A stretch of DNA of 64,000 nucleotides from Bradyrhizobium daqingense (GTDB taxonomy: Bacteria; Pseudomonadota; Alphaproteobacteria; Rhizobiales; Xanthobacteraceae). The position numbers and the translations under genes were made by a program. The notes beneath the pieces were generated by a model. It did not search any database, was not told the DNA's origin, and worked only from the letters and a program-made list of their open reading frames with translations. Below are positions 44,996-53,768 of the stretch, piece after piece. Within the stretch, counting starts at the first letter, position 1. Every line of letters starts with the position of its first letter. The stretch lies in contig NZ_CP088014.1 in the NCBI RefSeq assembly GCF_021044685.1, positions 310,001 through 374,000 on the forward strand, read 5' to 3'.

Positions 44996-45393
44996 CGGCG
45001 TCCAAGCACATCGAGGACCCGCGCCAACGCCTCCGGATCGACGTGCGCATCCACCCGGATGCACCGTCGGTTGCCGAGATCGATCTCTATCAATCCAGTA
45101 CGCGCGGCTGCCGCCGAGCGAACTCGGCCATCAACCGTAGGCAAAAGCTTCGGAGTTTCTTCAGCCGAGGCCGCTACGGCGGCGATCTGCACCGGCGTAA
45201 AAGATGGTGCAACTTGTTCCGATGTCCGTGCTTGTCGACGCCAGGTAAACACCAGGCTGGCCGCTACTCCGTTGCGCCGCGCAACCTCAGTTACCTTCGC
45301 GCCCGGTGCCAGCGTCTCCTCGACAATCCGTGCTTTGTCGTCCTGCGACCAACGCCGCCGCCGCTCGAGCCCGCCCAAAACTTCGACCCGCAT
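44992..45393 (-). CDS. tnpA: IS66 accessory protein TnpA
   Basis: 133 residues with an N-terminal HTH (RRRWSQDDKARIVEETLAPG, VTEVARRNGVAASLVFTWRR) as in the first ORF of IS66-family elements. Overlaps tnpB. Confidence 0.92.
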   Translation of the reverse strand: MRVEVLGGLERRRRWSQDDKARIVEETLAPGAKVTEVARRNGVAASLVFTWRRQARTSEQVAPSFTPVQIAAVAASAEETPKLLPTVDGRVRSAAAARTGLIEIDLGNRRCIRVDAHVDPEALARVLDVLGRR

Positions 45394-45517
45394 CGCCTGA
45401 TGACCTTAAAGCTAGACCTAAGGTCACACGCTTCGCGAATTACCACCCGTCACGCAAGACGGTCCTCGTCGGAGCGGTACCTCTCAACCTCCAACTGCCC
45501 GATAAGATAACCGTCAT

Positions 45518-45992
45518 ATGTATGTACACATTGAGTTCGAAGAACGTGAGAGGATCGGGCTATTAAAAGCACAAGGAATGAAAGTGCCGGAAATTGCTAG
45601 GAAGCTTGGACGCGATCCAACAACGATCAGGCGCGTGAGCTCAAGCGGCAAAAGCCGCGATACCTGGGATACTCGGCACTTGTCGCGCAGGTCGATGCCG
45701 GAAGAAACAGAAGACTCCCCGTCAAAGAAAGAAGCTCGATCACGCACCACTCTGCAAAGTTGTGATGTAGAAAATGACACTGCGCTGGTCTCCGGAGCAG
45801 ATTGCCCGTCACCTCAAGAAGAAATATGCTAGGGACTTCCGTATGCAGGCGTCGCACGAAACTATCTATACGTACATCTATGTACTTCCGCGAGGTGAGC
45901 TCCGGAAGGAGCTGATCTCATACCTCCGACAAGGCAGGAGGGGTCGTCAGAGGCGAAAACGGGATACCGACGAGCGGGGCAAAATACCCTGA
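45518..45992 (+). pseudogene. IS30-family transposase remnant
   Basis: The first segment, MYVHIEFEERERIGLLKAQG then KVPEIARKLGRDPTTIRR, is the IS30 N-terminal HTH. After that the match jumps to another frame (ELKRQKPRYLGYSALVAQVD), and a third open segment from 45774 gives LRWSPEQIARHLKKKYARDF and ASHETIYTYIYVLPRGELRK. At least two frame changes and loss of the catalytic C-terminus make it non-functional. IS66 inserted 30 bp upstream. Confidence 0.82.
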
Positions 45993-46609
45993 TCTGCGAG
46001 CTTGGATTTGAGCTTGGAAATGGACGACAAAGAAAGAAAGACTAGAAGTAGAGCCAAGAATTGGAGGCTTCAATCGTACTCAAGTTAGCCGAGATTGGTC
46101 AGACTTTATCACTTTTTGGGCAACCCGTGGGCAACCACGCAGTTATTATCAGCAAAGGCGATACGGCAAAGTGATGAAGTATAACGTAAAAGCCGCCATA
46201 TGGCGGTTTTTGCGTTGAAGAGACAAAACTCGCGGCCGAGCAAGTGAGCCCTGATCGACCAAGGTCAGCGGCGAAAGGTCGAAAAGATCGATGGATGTCA
46301 ATCGGCCCTTTTAACTGCGGGCTGTTTTCAAGCTGCCATTCTTTCTCTCGGGTGGCACGCCAGTGGCGATTGCTCCGTGGGAGCTGGTCGGGGTTGCGGA
46401 GACGGAGCGATCGCGGTTCGGCGAGACGATCGCCTAGCGGGCTTGGACAATAGGTGCGTCCTACATCACAACAGGCCGGAACGTCAAAGCGCGGCAACCG
46501 TGTTGGTCTGCAATCTTGCCTCGCGAACCGTCCGACAAAATCGCTTGCGCTTGGTTGCTGAGATCAAGACGCAGACACTTTGAACAGCGATGCTGCCTTT
46601 ATGATCGTC
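45993..46609. other. Gene-free debris between IS remnants
   Basis: No credible ORF. It contains one terminator-like palindrome (46183-46216); GGGCAACCCGTGGGCAACCACGCA near 46119 is a short imperfect direct repeat. It probably represents decayed island DNA on the left of the IS3-type insertion. Confidence 0.4.
46183..46216. terminator. Bidirectional terminator-like palindrome
   Basis: A near-perfect 34-bp palindrome centred on GCCGCCATATGGCGG, with AAAA before and TTTTT after, can terminate transcription from either side. Confidence 0.6.
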
Positions 46610-46672
46610 TGACCTGCCACTGCGTATTTCCTCCAGAAGGAGTTAGAGTCCGGCCCGAAGAAGGACGGACAG

Positions 46673-46939
46673 ATGAAGCGAGCAAGGTTCACGGAAGAGC
46701 AGATTATCGCGGTATTGAAGGAGCATGAGGCTGGGGCGAAGACAGCCGACCTGGCTCGCAAGCACGGTGTTTCCGAGGCGACGATCTACAATTGGAAGGC
46801 CAAATTCGGCGGCATGGACGTTTCCGAAGCGAAGCGGCTGAGGGCCTTGGAAGAGGAGAACGGGAAGCTGAAGAAGCTTCTGGCCGAGCAGATGCTCGAT
46901 GCGGCCGCACTTCGCGAGCTCCTTTCAAAAAAATGGTAG
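46673..46939 (+). CDS. IS3-family OrfA
   Basis: 88 residues: HTH (RFTEEQIIAVLKEHEAGAKT, DLARKHGVSEATIYNWKAKF) and a Leu-zipper tail (LRALEEENGKLKKLLAEQML). It ends ...LSKKW with an A7 run (46927-46933) just before the stop, the place where a -1 frameshift would fuse it to OrfB. Confidence 0.93.
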   Translation: MKRARFTEEQIIAVLKEHEAGAKTADLARKHGVSEATIYNWKAKFGGMDVSEAKRLRALEEENGKLKKLLAEQMLDAAALRELLSKKW

Positions 46940-47859
46940 GGCCCGCCGCCAAGCGCGCTGCGATCGCGCATCTGCAGGCCGTCATGAGCCTGTCGGAACG
47001 GCGGGCCTGCTCGATTGTGGGGGCGGATCGGAAGATAATCCGCTATCGCTCCAGCCGCCCGCCGGACGCAGTTCTGCGTGGCCGATTGCGCGATCTCGCC
47101 AACGAGCGGCGGCGTTTCGGCTATCGCCGGTTGTTCGTCTTGCTGCGGCGGGAGGGCGAGCCATCGGGGATCAACCGGATCTACCGGCTTTACCGCGAGG
47201 AAGGGCTCACCGTCCGCAAACGGCGGGCTCGCCGCAAGGCCGTGGGGACCCGTGCCCCGATCCTGGTCGAGGCGAGGCCGAACGCGCGCTGGTCGCTGGA
47301 CTTCGTCCACGACCAGTTCGCCAATGGCCGACGCTTCCGCATCCTCAACATCGTCGACGACGTCACCAAGGAATGCCTGGGCGCCATTCCGGAGACGTCG
47401 ATCTCGGGGCGGCGCGTAGCCCGCGAACTGACGGCAATCGTCCAGCGACGCGGCAAGCCAGGAATGATCGTGTCCGACAATGGCACCGAATTCACCTGCA
47501 ACGCCATGCTCGCTTGGTGCAAGGACGCAGCCATCGATTGGCACTTCATTGCGCCGGGAAAGCCGATGCAGAACGGCTTCGTCGAGAGTTTCAATGGCCG
47601 GATGCGCGATGAGCTACTCAACGAGACCCTGTTCTTCGATCTCGATGACGCCCGCGCCAAGATCGCCAACTGGGTCGCCGACTACAATCTCCAGCGTCCC
47701 CACTCGTCGCTGAAATACCTGACCCCCGCGGCCTACGCCGCCCACCTCACCGCAACGGACGATCGGCTGCGCAACCCCGACCAGCTCCGCCGATCGTCCG
47801 TTGCTCCATCAGCGCCACTTGGCGTACAAAACCCCGAGACTCTAACTGCCGCTGGATGA
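46933..47859 (+). CDS. IS3-family OrfB transposase
   Basis: 308 residues if started at the ATG at 46933; in practice probably made as an OrfA-OrfB fusion by -1 slippage on the A7 run. The DDE residues are in WSLDFVHDQFANGR, MIVSDNGTEFTC and NGFVESFNGRMRDELLNE, intact. The stop lies inside the right inverted repeat. Confidence 0.93.
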   Translation: MVGPAAKRAAIAHLQAVMSLSERRACSIVGADRKIIRYRSSRPPDAVLRGRLRDLANERRRFGYRRLFVLLRREGEPSGINRIYRLYREEGLTVRKRRARRKAVGTRAPILVEARPNARWSLDFVHDQFANGRRFRILNIVDDVTKECLGAIPETSISGRRVARELTAIVQRRGKPGMIVSDNGTEFTCNAMLAWCKDAAIDWHFIAPGKPMQNGFVESFNGRMRDELLNETLFFDLDDARAKIANWVADYNLQRPHSSLKYLTPAAYAAHLTATDDRLRNPDQLRRSSVAPSAPLGVQNPETLTAAG

Positions 47860-47877
47860 AAATGCAGTGGCAGGTCA

Positions 47878-48346
47878 CGGCGATCAGGCGCGCCAGACGG
47901 CCTTCGCCGCGCGCCTGGGCGAGATCGGCGAACAGGCGGGATGTTCGCTTGTAGAGGACGGAGAAGCCGTCGCGGCAGGCCTTGTTGCCGAGCGCACAGG
48001 CAAGCCAGGACTTGCCGGTGCCGGTTGGGCCGACGATGACCAGGTGGTTGGCCTCACGGATCCATTGGCAGGTGGCGAGGGTTTGGAAGAGCGAACGGTC
48101 AAGGCCGCGAGCGGTGCGATAGTCGACGTTCTCAATGGCGGCGGCTTGCCGGAGCTTGGCACTGGTCAAGCGGCGCGTGAGGCGGCGGTTGTCGCGGGCG
48201 GTGACCTCGCGATCGACGAGGAGGCCGAGCCAATCGGCGTGCGGCATCTCGGCCGCCTCGGGGTTGTTCTGCAGTTCAGTGAGGGTATCGGCCATGGCGG
48301 CGAGGCCGAGGGCGCGCAAGCGATCGACGGTGGGGTGAATAAGCAT
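47878..48346 (-). pseudogene. istB: istB helper ATPase, 3'-truncated
   Basis: 156 residues remain of the usual ~250. The Walker A motif IVGPTGTGKSWLACALGNKA is present; the frame enters the IS3-type inverted repeat just after GEGRLARLIAVT, and Walker B and the C-terminal lid are lost. It starts 15 bp after istA. Confidence 0.9.
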
Positions 48347-48361
48347 GCTGATCTCTCCTGA

Positions 48362-49900
48362 TCAATTGTAGTAGCTGCGGCCACGGATGTTGGCGTGGAA
48401 GAGGATGGGCGCCTCCTCGGCGGGAGGCGCGGTTCTGTCGGTGCCGTTCTTGAGGATGGCGGCGACCGATTTGTACGAGCGGGCGTTGAGCAGCAGGGCC
48501 CGGGCGCAGGCGGCGTCGACGCGTTCCTGGCCGTAGCGCTTGACCAGCCCGAGAATGCCGATCGCGGAGCGGAAGCCCTGTTCCGGATGCGGCCGCGACC
48601 GCAGGATGACGTCGATCAGGGTGTCGGCGTCGGGGCCGACCTTGGCGGCTTCGGAACGAATACGCTCATGGGTCCAGTCACGATAGCGGCGATGCGAACT
48701 CGGCATATGCTCGGCAATCGTGGTCGGGCGATGCGGCAAGGTGCTGCGCAGATGCGAGGCCACGCGCTTGCCACGGAGGAAGATCTCGACGGTCTTTTGG
48801 GTGATGCGAGCCTCGACCTCCTGATGCGAGAGGTTGTGAGGGACGCTGTAGTAATGCTTGGCGATCTCGACGTGATAATCGAGGTTGACCCGGCAGCGCT
48901 TCCACTCGGCATACTCGTACGGTTCATCCGGCAAGGGGGTGAGCGCCTGATGATCGAACTCTTCGAACAGATCGCGCCGACTTCGCCCCCAGCTCCGGAG
49001 AGGTCGATCGTTCAGCTCGACAAGGAGGCTGTGGATCGCCTCGTTGAGGGCGGCGAGCGAGAAGAAGCGGCGGTTGCGCAGACGCGCCAGAATCCATCGC
49101 CCGACGATTTGGACCCCGACCTCGACCTTGGCTTTGTCGCGCGGCCGATACGGCCGCGCCGGGACGATGGCGGTGCGGTAATGGCGGGCGAGATCGGCAT
49201 AGGTCCGGTTGACCATCGGCTCGTGAAAGCAGGCCCGGGTGATGCCGGCCTTCAAATTGTCGCTCACCGTCTGCCGGGCCACACCGCCGAAAAAGGCAAA
49301 GGCCCGCACGTGCGAGGCGATCCAGTCCGGCAGGCTCTGGGTGAGGCTGGCCTCGGCGTAGGTGTAGTTCGAGGCGCCGAGCACGGCGACGAAGATCTGC
49401 GCGCTGCGCACCTCACCGGTGAGCCCGTCAACTACCTCCATGGTGTGGCCGGAATAGTCGACGAACAGCTTCTCGCCGGCGACATGGACCTGGCGCAGGG
49501 TCGGCTTGAGGCGGCCGGCCCATTCCTTATAGCGTTCGCAGAACCACGCATAGCTGAAGCTGTCGGAGTTTGCGTCGCAATACTCCTCCCACAACAGCAT
49601 CAGCGTGACGTTCGGGCGCCGCAGCTCGCGATGCACGAGCGCCCAGTCCGGATGCGGACGCTCGTCGCTGGGCCGATCGGAAGGCGGCGGAAACAGGCGG
49701 TTCTCGAGCTGGACGTCGTCATCGAGCTCCGTTGGCAACGGCCAGGTCAGACCGGCGCGGCGGGCTCGGTTGACGTACTTACTGACCGTGCCCTGGGCCA
49801 GACCGAGGCTGCGGGCAACGGCGCGTTGCGACATGCCGACGCTGTAGTGCAGGCGTAGAACTTCGCGAATGTGGCGCATGGACAGTCTCTCTGTCGGCAT
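48362..49900 (-). CDS. istA: IS21 transposase IstA
   Basis: 512 residues. N-terminal HTH (MRHIREVLRLHYSVGMSQRA, VARSLGLAQGTVSKYVNRAR), DDE domain with GEKLFVDYSGHTMEVVDG, FVAVLGASNYTYAEASLTQS and a downstream DKAKVEVGVQIV, and a C-terminal beta-barrel region. Complete, but without a working IstB or second end the element cannot move by itself. Confidence 0.94.
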   Translation of the reverse strand: MPTERLSMRHIREVLRLHYSVGMSQRAVARSLGLAQGTVSKYVNRARRAGLTWPLPTELDDDVQLENRLFPPPSDRPSDERPHPDWALVHRELRRPNVTLMLLWEEYCDANSDSFSYAWFCERYKEWAGRLKPTLRQVHVAGEKLFVDYSGHTMEVVDGLTGEVRSAQIFVAVLGASNYTYAEASLTQSLPDWIASHVRAFAFFGGVARQTVSDNLKAGITRACFHEPMVNRTYADLARHYRTAIVPARPYRPRDKAKVEVGVQIVGRWILARLRNRRFFSLAALNEAIHSLLVELNDRPLRSWGRSRRDLFEEFDHQALTPLPDEPYEYAEWKRCRVNLDYHVEIAKHYYSVPHNLSHQEVEARITQKTVEIFLRGKRVASHLRSTLPHRPTTIAEHMPSSHRRYRDWTHERIRSEAAKVGPDADTLIDVILRSRPHPEQGFRSAIGILGLVKRYGQERVDAACARALLLNARSYKSVAAILKNGTDRTAPPAEEAPILFHANIRGRSYYN

Positions 49901-49980
49901 CTCGATCCTCTGCGGTTGGGCAAAAGACCGAGCTACCCCGGTTGCAGACTGTCAGCGGTGGGCGCCTCCTGGTTGTCCCC

Positions 49981-50092
49981 GATCATGATCGCTGGAAATA
50001 GCGATCACGATCGGCTGGAAACGGTGATCACGATGCTCTGGAATGGGTGATCACGATGGCCTGGAATCGGTGATCACGATCGGCTGGAACGC
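49981..50092. repeat. Five IS21 terminal repeats
   Basis: Units of 22-23 bp, consensus GATCACGATCGGCTGGAATC-GGT, start at 49981, 50003, 50026, 50049 and 50072. Multiple such repeats at one end are the IstA-binding sites of IS21-family elements. Confidence 0.85.
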
Positions 50093-50483
50093 GCAATCGC
50101 TGGCACGCTTGGCTCCAGTGGAACTATATTGAAGGACTTCAACGCTAGCTTCGCCTTGAAAGTTGCAACCTCGTTTCTGGTCCGCCCCGTCCGTGCAAGG
50201 GTTCGTAACAGCAAAAATGACGCTTACAGTTGCATAAATGTATCCGGCCTCTCGCGAGTGGACTGCGGTTGCAGCGAGGCCATGATGAGATCCGCGCACG
50301 CCGTTCCCAATAAATGGTTCGGGCACGAAGCCCGCTTTTTTGCACAGGGCTTACGGCATGTTGAACTGCCGCGAGCTCGCCGTGAACAAGCAGATTCAGC
50401 GGAAGTCTGTGCCCGAATGGCATGTCGCACCCTCTCGTATACTCGAGCCAAAGTCGCTGCCTGAAAAACCAGCGTTCAAACAT
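50093..50483. other. Gene-free stretch after the radical SAM genes
   Basis: No supported ORF on either strand, no transporter fragment and no clear terminator were found between the IS21 end and the stop of the second radical SAM gene. Confidence 0.45.
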
Positions 50484-51848
50484 CTAGGCCTGCGCGTGGG
50501 TCTTGAGCCGCCGCTCATGAAACCGGTGATAAAACGTGATCTTATCGACGAGTGCCTCGCGCATGCTGCAGGCCACCACGCGGTGCCCCCCGGCGTGGTG
50601 CTTGGGGCACGAGCCCAAGCACGCTGGCATCATGCAGCAGCCACTGCACTCTTCGCTGTGAAAGGGATTGAAGCGCCTATATGGCATCTCGGCGGTTGTC
50701 ACGTCCCGCATTGTTCTATCTATATCGTCCGTCAGAATGCGCGCGAATGTCGAGTGGGAAGTGCCCACAGCGGGGATGCACTTGCCGAGGTTGCCGTGTG
50801 GATCAATCGTGAACGAATTGCGCACAACCGCGGTGCAAGGATAGCGCTTGGGCCGCGGCATGCCGTACACCATGTAGCCCTCCGACTCTAGGAAGCGACG
50901 GAACGTCAGCTCCTCCTTGGCGAACTCTGCGTTGGTGAAACAGTCGTGCGGGACGCAATCCAGCAGACCTCGGCTGGTGTTGATGAAACCGAGACGGAAA
51001 TCGATGCGGTGATCGACCACGCCGTGGCTTTTGAAGAAGCGGACGACATATTCGGCCTCTTCGATGTTTTCCCGATCCACGTTGATGCGGATCGTGAGGG
51101 ACCCGGTGGCCTCGACGATGTCCGGCAAGTGCTCGGCCAAGAACCGGTAATGGGCCGCCGCCGCCGCCATCGGGACTTGGCGCCGCGCAGAATAGGTCTC
51201 GGGCATGCCATCGAGGGAAATCTGCAGCGCCTTGATACCGAGCTCGGGCAGGGCGACCACCCTTTCCGGCGTCAACAGGACGCCATTGGTCAGCATCTCC
51301 GCATAGTAGTCGATCCCGACGTCGGCGCAGATCGCCTTGAATGCGCGCGTCATCGAGGTGATCGCGGCATAGGCGATCAGTGGCTCGCCGCCGAACCACT
51401 GGACGACCAGTTGACGGCTGTTGGCCAGCTTGCGACGGACGAACTCGACAGTCGCCTGCTGCATCTCTTCCGACATGACCTTCGTCTTGGGCGTATTGCG
51501 TTGAAAGCAGTAGCTGCAGTGCTGGTTGCAAGACATCGTCGGCGCGATGGTCACAAACAGGCGTGATTCGTCGGCCTTGCTGTGACGCAGCCGCTCCTCC
51601 TCTTCTCCAAACTCGTCCAGTTCGGCCGGCACCACGAAGCCAAGCGTCGTGAGACATCTCACAAGCTCGCGATCCGGGGTGGCGTCCTCGTGCTCCAGGC
51701 TGTCGAGACACCTTTGGACGATGGTCCAGCCGGTCTTATCCAATTCAAGCGTCTGGCCGTTCCTCGCGTTGAACAGGAGAGTCGTGTCATCAGACTCACG
51801 GAGGGGGATGTTGAAGCTCGACGGTTTCCACTTCCGCGTAGCAGTCAT
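50484..51848 (-). CDS. Radical SAM/SPASM peptide maturase with N-terminal RRE-like domain
   Basis: 454 residues from the ATG at 51848 (AGGGGAG upstream). Residues ~12-75 (TLLFNARNGQTLELDKTGW and on) look like the PqqD-like leader-recognition region of peptide maturases. The radical SAM cluster is Cys107, Cys111 and Cys114 (SCNQHCSYC), followed by WFGGEPL. The C-terminal SPASM region has YPCTAVVRNSFTIDPHGNLG, then CSGCCMMPACLGSCP. It begins 16 bp after the other maturase and is the last gene of the unit. A related function, such as an anaerobic sulfatase-maturase role, is less likely because no sulfatase is near and a peptide gene is. Confidence 0.85.
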   Translation of the reverse strand: MTATRKWKPSSFNIPLRESDDTTLLFNARNGQTLELDKTGWTIVQRCLDSLEHEDATPDRELVRCLTTLGFVVPAELDEFGEEEERLRHSKADESRLFVTIAPTMSCNQHCSYCFQRNTPKTKVMSEEMQQATVEFVRRKLANSRQLVVQWFGGEPLIAYAAITSMTRAFKAICADVGIDYYAEMLTNGVLLTPERVVALPELGIKALQISLDGMPETYSARRQVPMAAAAAHYRFLAEHLPDIVEATGSLTIRINVDRENIEEAEYVVRFFKSHGVVDHRIDFRLGFINTSRGLLDCVPHDCFTNAEFAKEELTFRRFLESEGYMVYGMPRPKRYPCTAVVRNSFTIDPHGNLGKCIPAVGTSHSTFARILTDDIDRTMRDVTTAEMPYRRFNPFHSEECSGCCMMPACLGSCPKHHAGGHRVVACSMREALVDKITFYHRFHERRLKTHAQA

Positions 51849-51864
51849 GCTCGTGGCGCTCCCC

Positions 51865-53373
51865 TTAGCTGAGCCGCACGCCTGGCTTGTCGTTGAAAGG
51901 ACACAACGGCGGCGTGGTGTGAACGGATCCATAAGAGAAATAGGCGTCCCGGTAACAGCGGCCCTTCTCCCACATGCAGGTCTCGAAGGAAGGACAGGTC
52001 TCGCAACGGGACCCGGCGAACCGCTCGCGGCTCGGATGGATAAAGTTGAGCAATCGGGAGCCCGTCCAGATTTCGCGCAACGATTGGTGACGGGCGTCGC
52101 CGACCAGGAACGGCTCCTCGTAGGCCATCTGCTCGCAGAGGAAGGCGCCGCCGTCGGGACCGATGCCGAGCGCGTGCCACCCTCCGCCACAGCCGATCCG
52201 CTGGCTCCAGATCTGCCGCTTGCGCTGCGGCGACAGCTCTCCAGCAGACGTTGGGGCCCTCGATAGATTTTCGTTTATCCTAATGTCCGGATACTTGGCT
52301 CGGATTGCCTCAAACTCGCGAGCAAGCGTTGCGTGATGTGCCCCGGTAACGAACAGATCGTCACTGTGGCGGTGGAACGAGCGCGCATAGCGCACGAAAC
52401 TGAAAGTTCGAGCGCCACAAGGGTAGAAGAAATCAACGATCTTCTTTGGTTGATTTACATTTAATCCAGTAATAACTGCCTTGATGATGGGCTGTATGCC
52501 GAAAGCCATGAAGCTCTCGAAGGTTCGAGCCGTTAGTTGCGTGCGGGGTTTCTTGACGTTCAGCACGCGCATATTCACATCCTCGTCGGCGGCATCGAAG
52601 CTAAGCTGCACGGGCCGCTCGATTATACCGTTTATCTTCTCCTTGAAACCGGCGTCGACTAACCGCGCGACCGCGTCGCGGTCCAGACACGCTTTCGTCG
52701 ACAGGAGGAACAGCATCTTGTGCTCGACCAGGAGATTGAGAAAGTCGATCCCGTCCCGCCGCACGAAGGTGTCACCATTGTCAGGTGAGCACATGCGCAC
52801 CCCCATAGCGGCAGCCTCCTCGATCAGCTCGCGCCAACGTTCAAGACGCATTTCCTTACCCGCTTTAATGCGTCGGTCGGCGTAGCAATAAAGGCAGTCG
52901 GTTTGACAGCGATGGGTGAAGACCGTGTAGAGGTTGATCGGTGCCTTTAGACGAAATCGAGTCTTCACCCCATGCATCACACGCGAATATGCCTGCGGAT
53001 CGATGACGAAGCTGCGCGGGTCGAAGCGGATCGCCTCGGTAATCGGGGCATGGGCAATCTCCAGAATGCCGTTAGCACCGATGCCCACGGGGGATACGCT
53101 TGCGCGCACCAAAGCGTCGATACTGGAGAGCGTCTCGACGAGGATCCCAGCCGCGGCCTTTGGGAATAGGCGATGGAAGAAGAACTCAATCTCACAAAAT
53201 CGCGAGACTCCGTCCAGTAGTGACAGGGCGAACCCCTGGACCGGAGTTAGGAAATGGATGTGCGTATTGATGTAGTCGAGGGGGTAGAGAATCGGCCGAT
53301 TCCCATCTTGTGTGAAGATGAAGTCCCGGCGCACTGCGACAAATTGATCTGGCTCAATGGATAGCTTTGTCAT
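51865..53373 (-). CDS. Radical SAM/SPASM peptide maturase
   Basis: 502 residues from the ATG at 53373, with GAGAGGAG seven bases before it. An N-terminal ~150-residue domain without clear similarity is followed by the radical SAM motif CQTDCLYC (Cys156, 160, 163) and VQLSFDAADEDVNMRVLNVK. The C-terminus is SPASM-like: IGCGGGWHALGIGPDGGAFL, then CETCPSFETCMWEKGRC. It follows the Cys-rich peptide gene after 99 bp and differs strongly in sequence from the 454-residue maturase, so the two probably make different bonds or act as a pair. It may use S-adenosylmethionine to form thioether or C-C crosslinks in the peptide. Confidence 0.85.
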   Translation of the reverse strand: MTKLSIEPDQFVAVRRDFIFTQDGNRPILYPLDYINTHIHFLTPVQGFALSLLDGVSRFCEIEFFFHRLFPKAAAGILVETLSSIDALVRASVSPVGIGANGILEIAHAPITEAIRFDPRSFVIDPQAYSRVMHGVKTRFRLKAPINLYTVFTHRCQTDCLYCYADRRIKAGKEMRLERWRELIEEAAAMGVRMCSPDNGDTFVRRDGIDFLNLLVEHKMLFLLSTKACLDRDAVARLVDAGFKEKINGIIERPVQLSFDAADEDVNMRVLNVKKPRTQLTARTFESFMAFGIQPIIKAVITGLNVNQPKKIVDFFYPCGARTFSFVRYARSFHRHSDDLFVTGAHHATLAREFEAIRAKYPDIRINENLSRAPTSAGELSPQRKRQIWSQRIGCGGGWHALGIGPDGGAFLCEQMAYEEPFLVGDARHQSLREIWTGSRLLNFIHPSRERFAGSRCETCPSFETCMWEKGRCYRDAYFSYGSVHTTPPLCPFNDKPGVRLS

Positions 53374-53418
53374 AGCACTCCTCTCTCGCACCCTCGGGGG
53401 AGCTGACCGGAGTCTGGC

Positions 53419-53456
53419 GGGGCACCATCTGGATGCGATTGCACCCGGATGGCCCC
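53419..53456 (-). other. Stem-loop between peptide and maturase genes
   Basis: GGGGCACCATC and GATGGCCCC pair (one bulged region) across a ~17-base loop, in the 99-bp gap. No T-run follows. Such hairpins commonly keep precursor mRNA more abundant than enzyme mRNA. Confidence 0.55.
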
Positions 53457-53472
53457 ACCCCATTGGCTCGGC

Positions 53473-53703
53473 CTACCAGCAGATCATGCAGGGACAGACG
53501 GTGCAGCTATCGCAGCCTGCCGCGAGTACGGGCTCGTCAAACGCCCGCGCCCCTTCACCAGGGACGAGATCAACTTTGAGACCTTTCTTCTTGATCAGGG
53601 TCTGCATCTCCTGGATCAACTTTTCCGACTCGTACTGCTTAAGCAGCGTCCCGAGTTCGGCGTCTCCGCCCTTGACAACCCCGCGCTCTTCGATCGTCTT
53701 CAT
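53473..53703 (-). CDS. Cys-rich RiPP precursor peptide (candidate)
   Basis: 76 residues with GGAGAG upstream of the ATG. Residues 1-60 are hydrophilic and helical (leader-like, ESEKLIQEMQTLIKKKGL), then AAG precedes a compact Cys-rich end, CDSCTVCPCMICW, with Cys at 64, 67, 70, 72 and 75 and Trp as the last residue. There are no Cys in the first 63 residues. It is followed by two radical SAM/SPASM genes on the same strand. No known precursor family is recognised. It could instead be a small metal-binding protein, but the neighbours favour a modified peptide. Confidence 0.78.
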   Translation of the reverse strand: MKTIEERGVVKGGDAELGTLLKQYESEKLIQEMQTLIKKKGLKVDLVPGEGARAFDEPVLAAGCDSCTVCPCMICW

Positions 53704-53768
53704 TTCTACTCTCCATCAGAATATTCCACTCCGCGCAATAACTTTACTCACCCTTAGATTGAGAGTCT

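Larger units (their letters stand above)
43048..45480. mobile_element. Intact IS66-family element with 8-bp target duplication
   Basis: Ends are imperfect inverted repeats: GTACGCATACGACGAGGACC at 43048 and, read inwards from 45480, GTACCGCTCCGACGAGGACC. Both are flanked by CTCTCAAC (43040-43047 and 45481-45488), an exact 8-bp target duplication as expected for IS66. It carries tnpA, tnpB and tnpC on the minus strand. Intact ends, duplication and three open genes indicate a recent insertion. Confidence 0.93.
46610..47877. mobile_element. IS3-family element
   Basis: Inverted ends: TGACCTGCCACTGCGTATTT at 46610 and TGACCTGCCACTGCATTTTC read inwards from 47877; similarity continues through GTTAGAGTC on both sides. 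It carries overlapping orfA and orfB in the IS3 arrangement. The flanks (left ...ATCGTC, right CGGCGAT...) show no target duplication. Confidence 0.92.
47878..50092. mobile_element. IS21-family element truncated by IS3
   Basis: istA is complete and its upstream terminal repeats (49981-50092) are present, but the other end and the last third of istB are gone, cut exactly at the IS3-type right end. No missing istB sequence is seen on the far side of the IS3 element. Confidence 0.88.

Noticed and set aside
49981..50092. CRISPR array
   Set aside because: Units abut without spacers and belong to an IS21 end.
50098..50112. TGGCACGCTTGGC as an RpoN promoter
   Set aside because: The -12 half lacks TTGC at the right spacing, and no gene starts nearby.
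50129..50483. Several 75-112 codon frames on both strands after the radical SAM gene
   Set aside because: No ribosome sites, no family signal and mutually overlapping.
53473..53703. Precursor as quinohemoprotein amine dehydrogenase gamma subunit
   Set aside because: No alpha or beta subunit genes are near, and Cys spacing is different.
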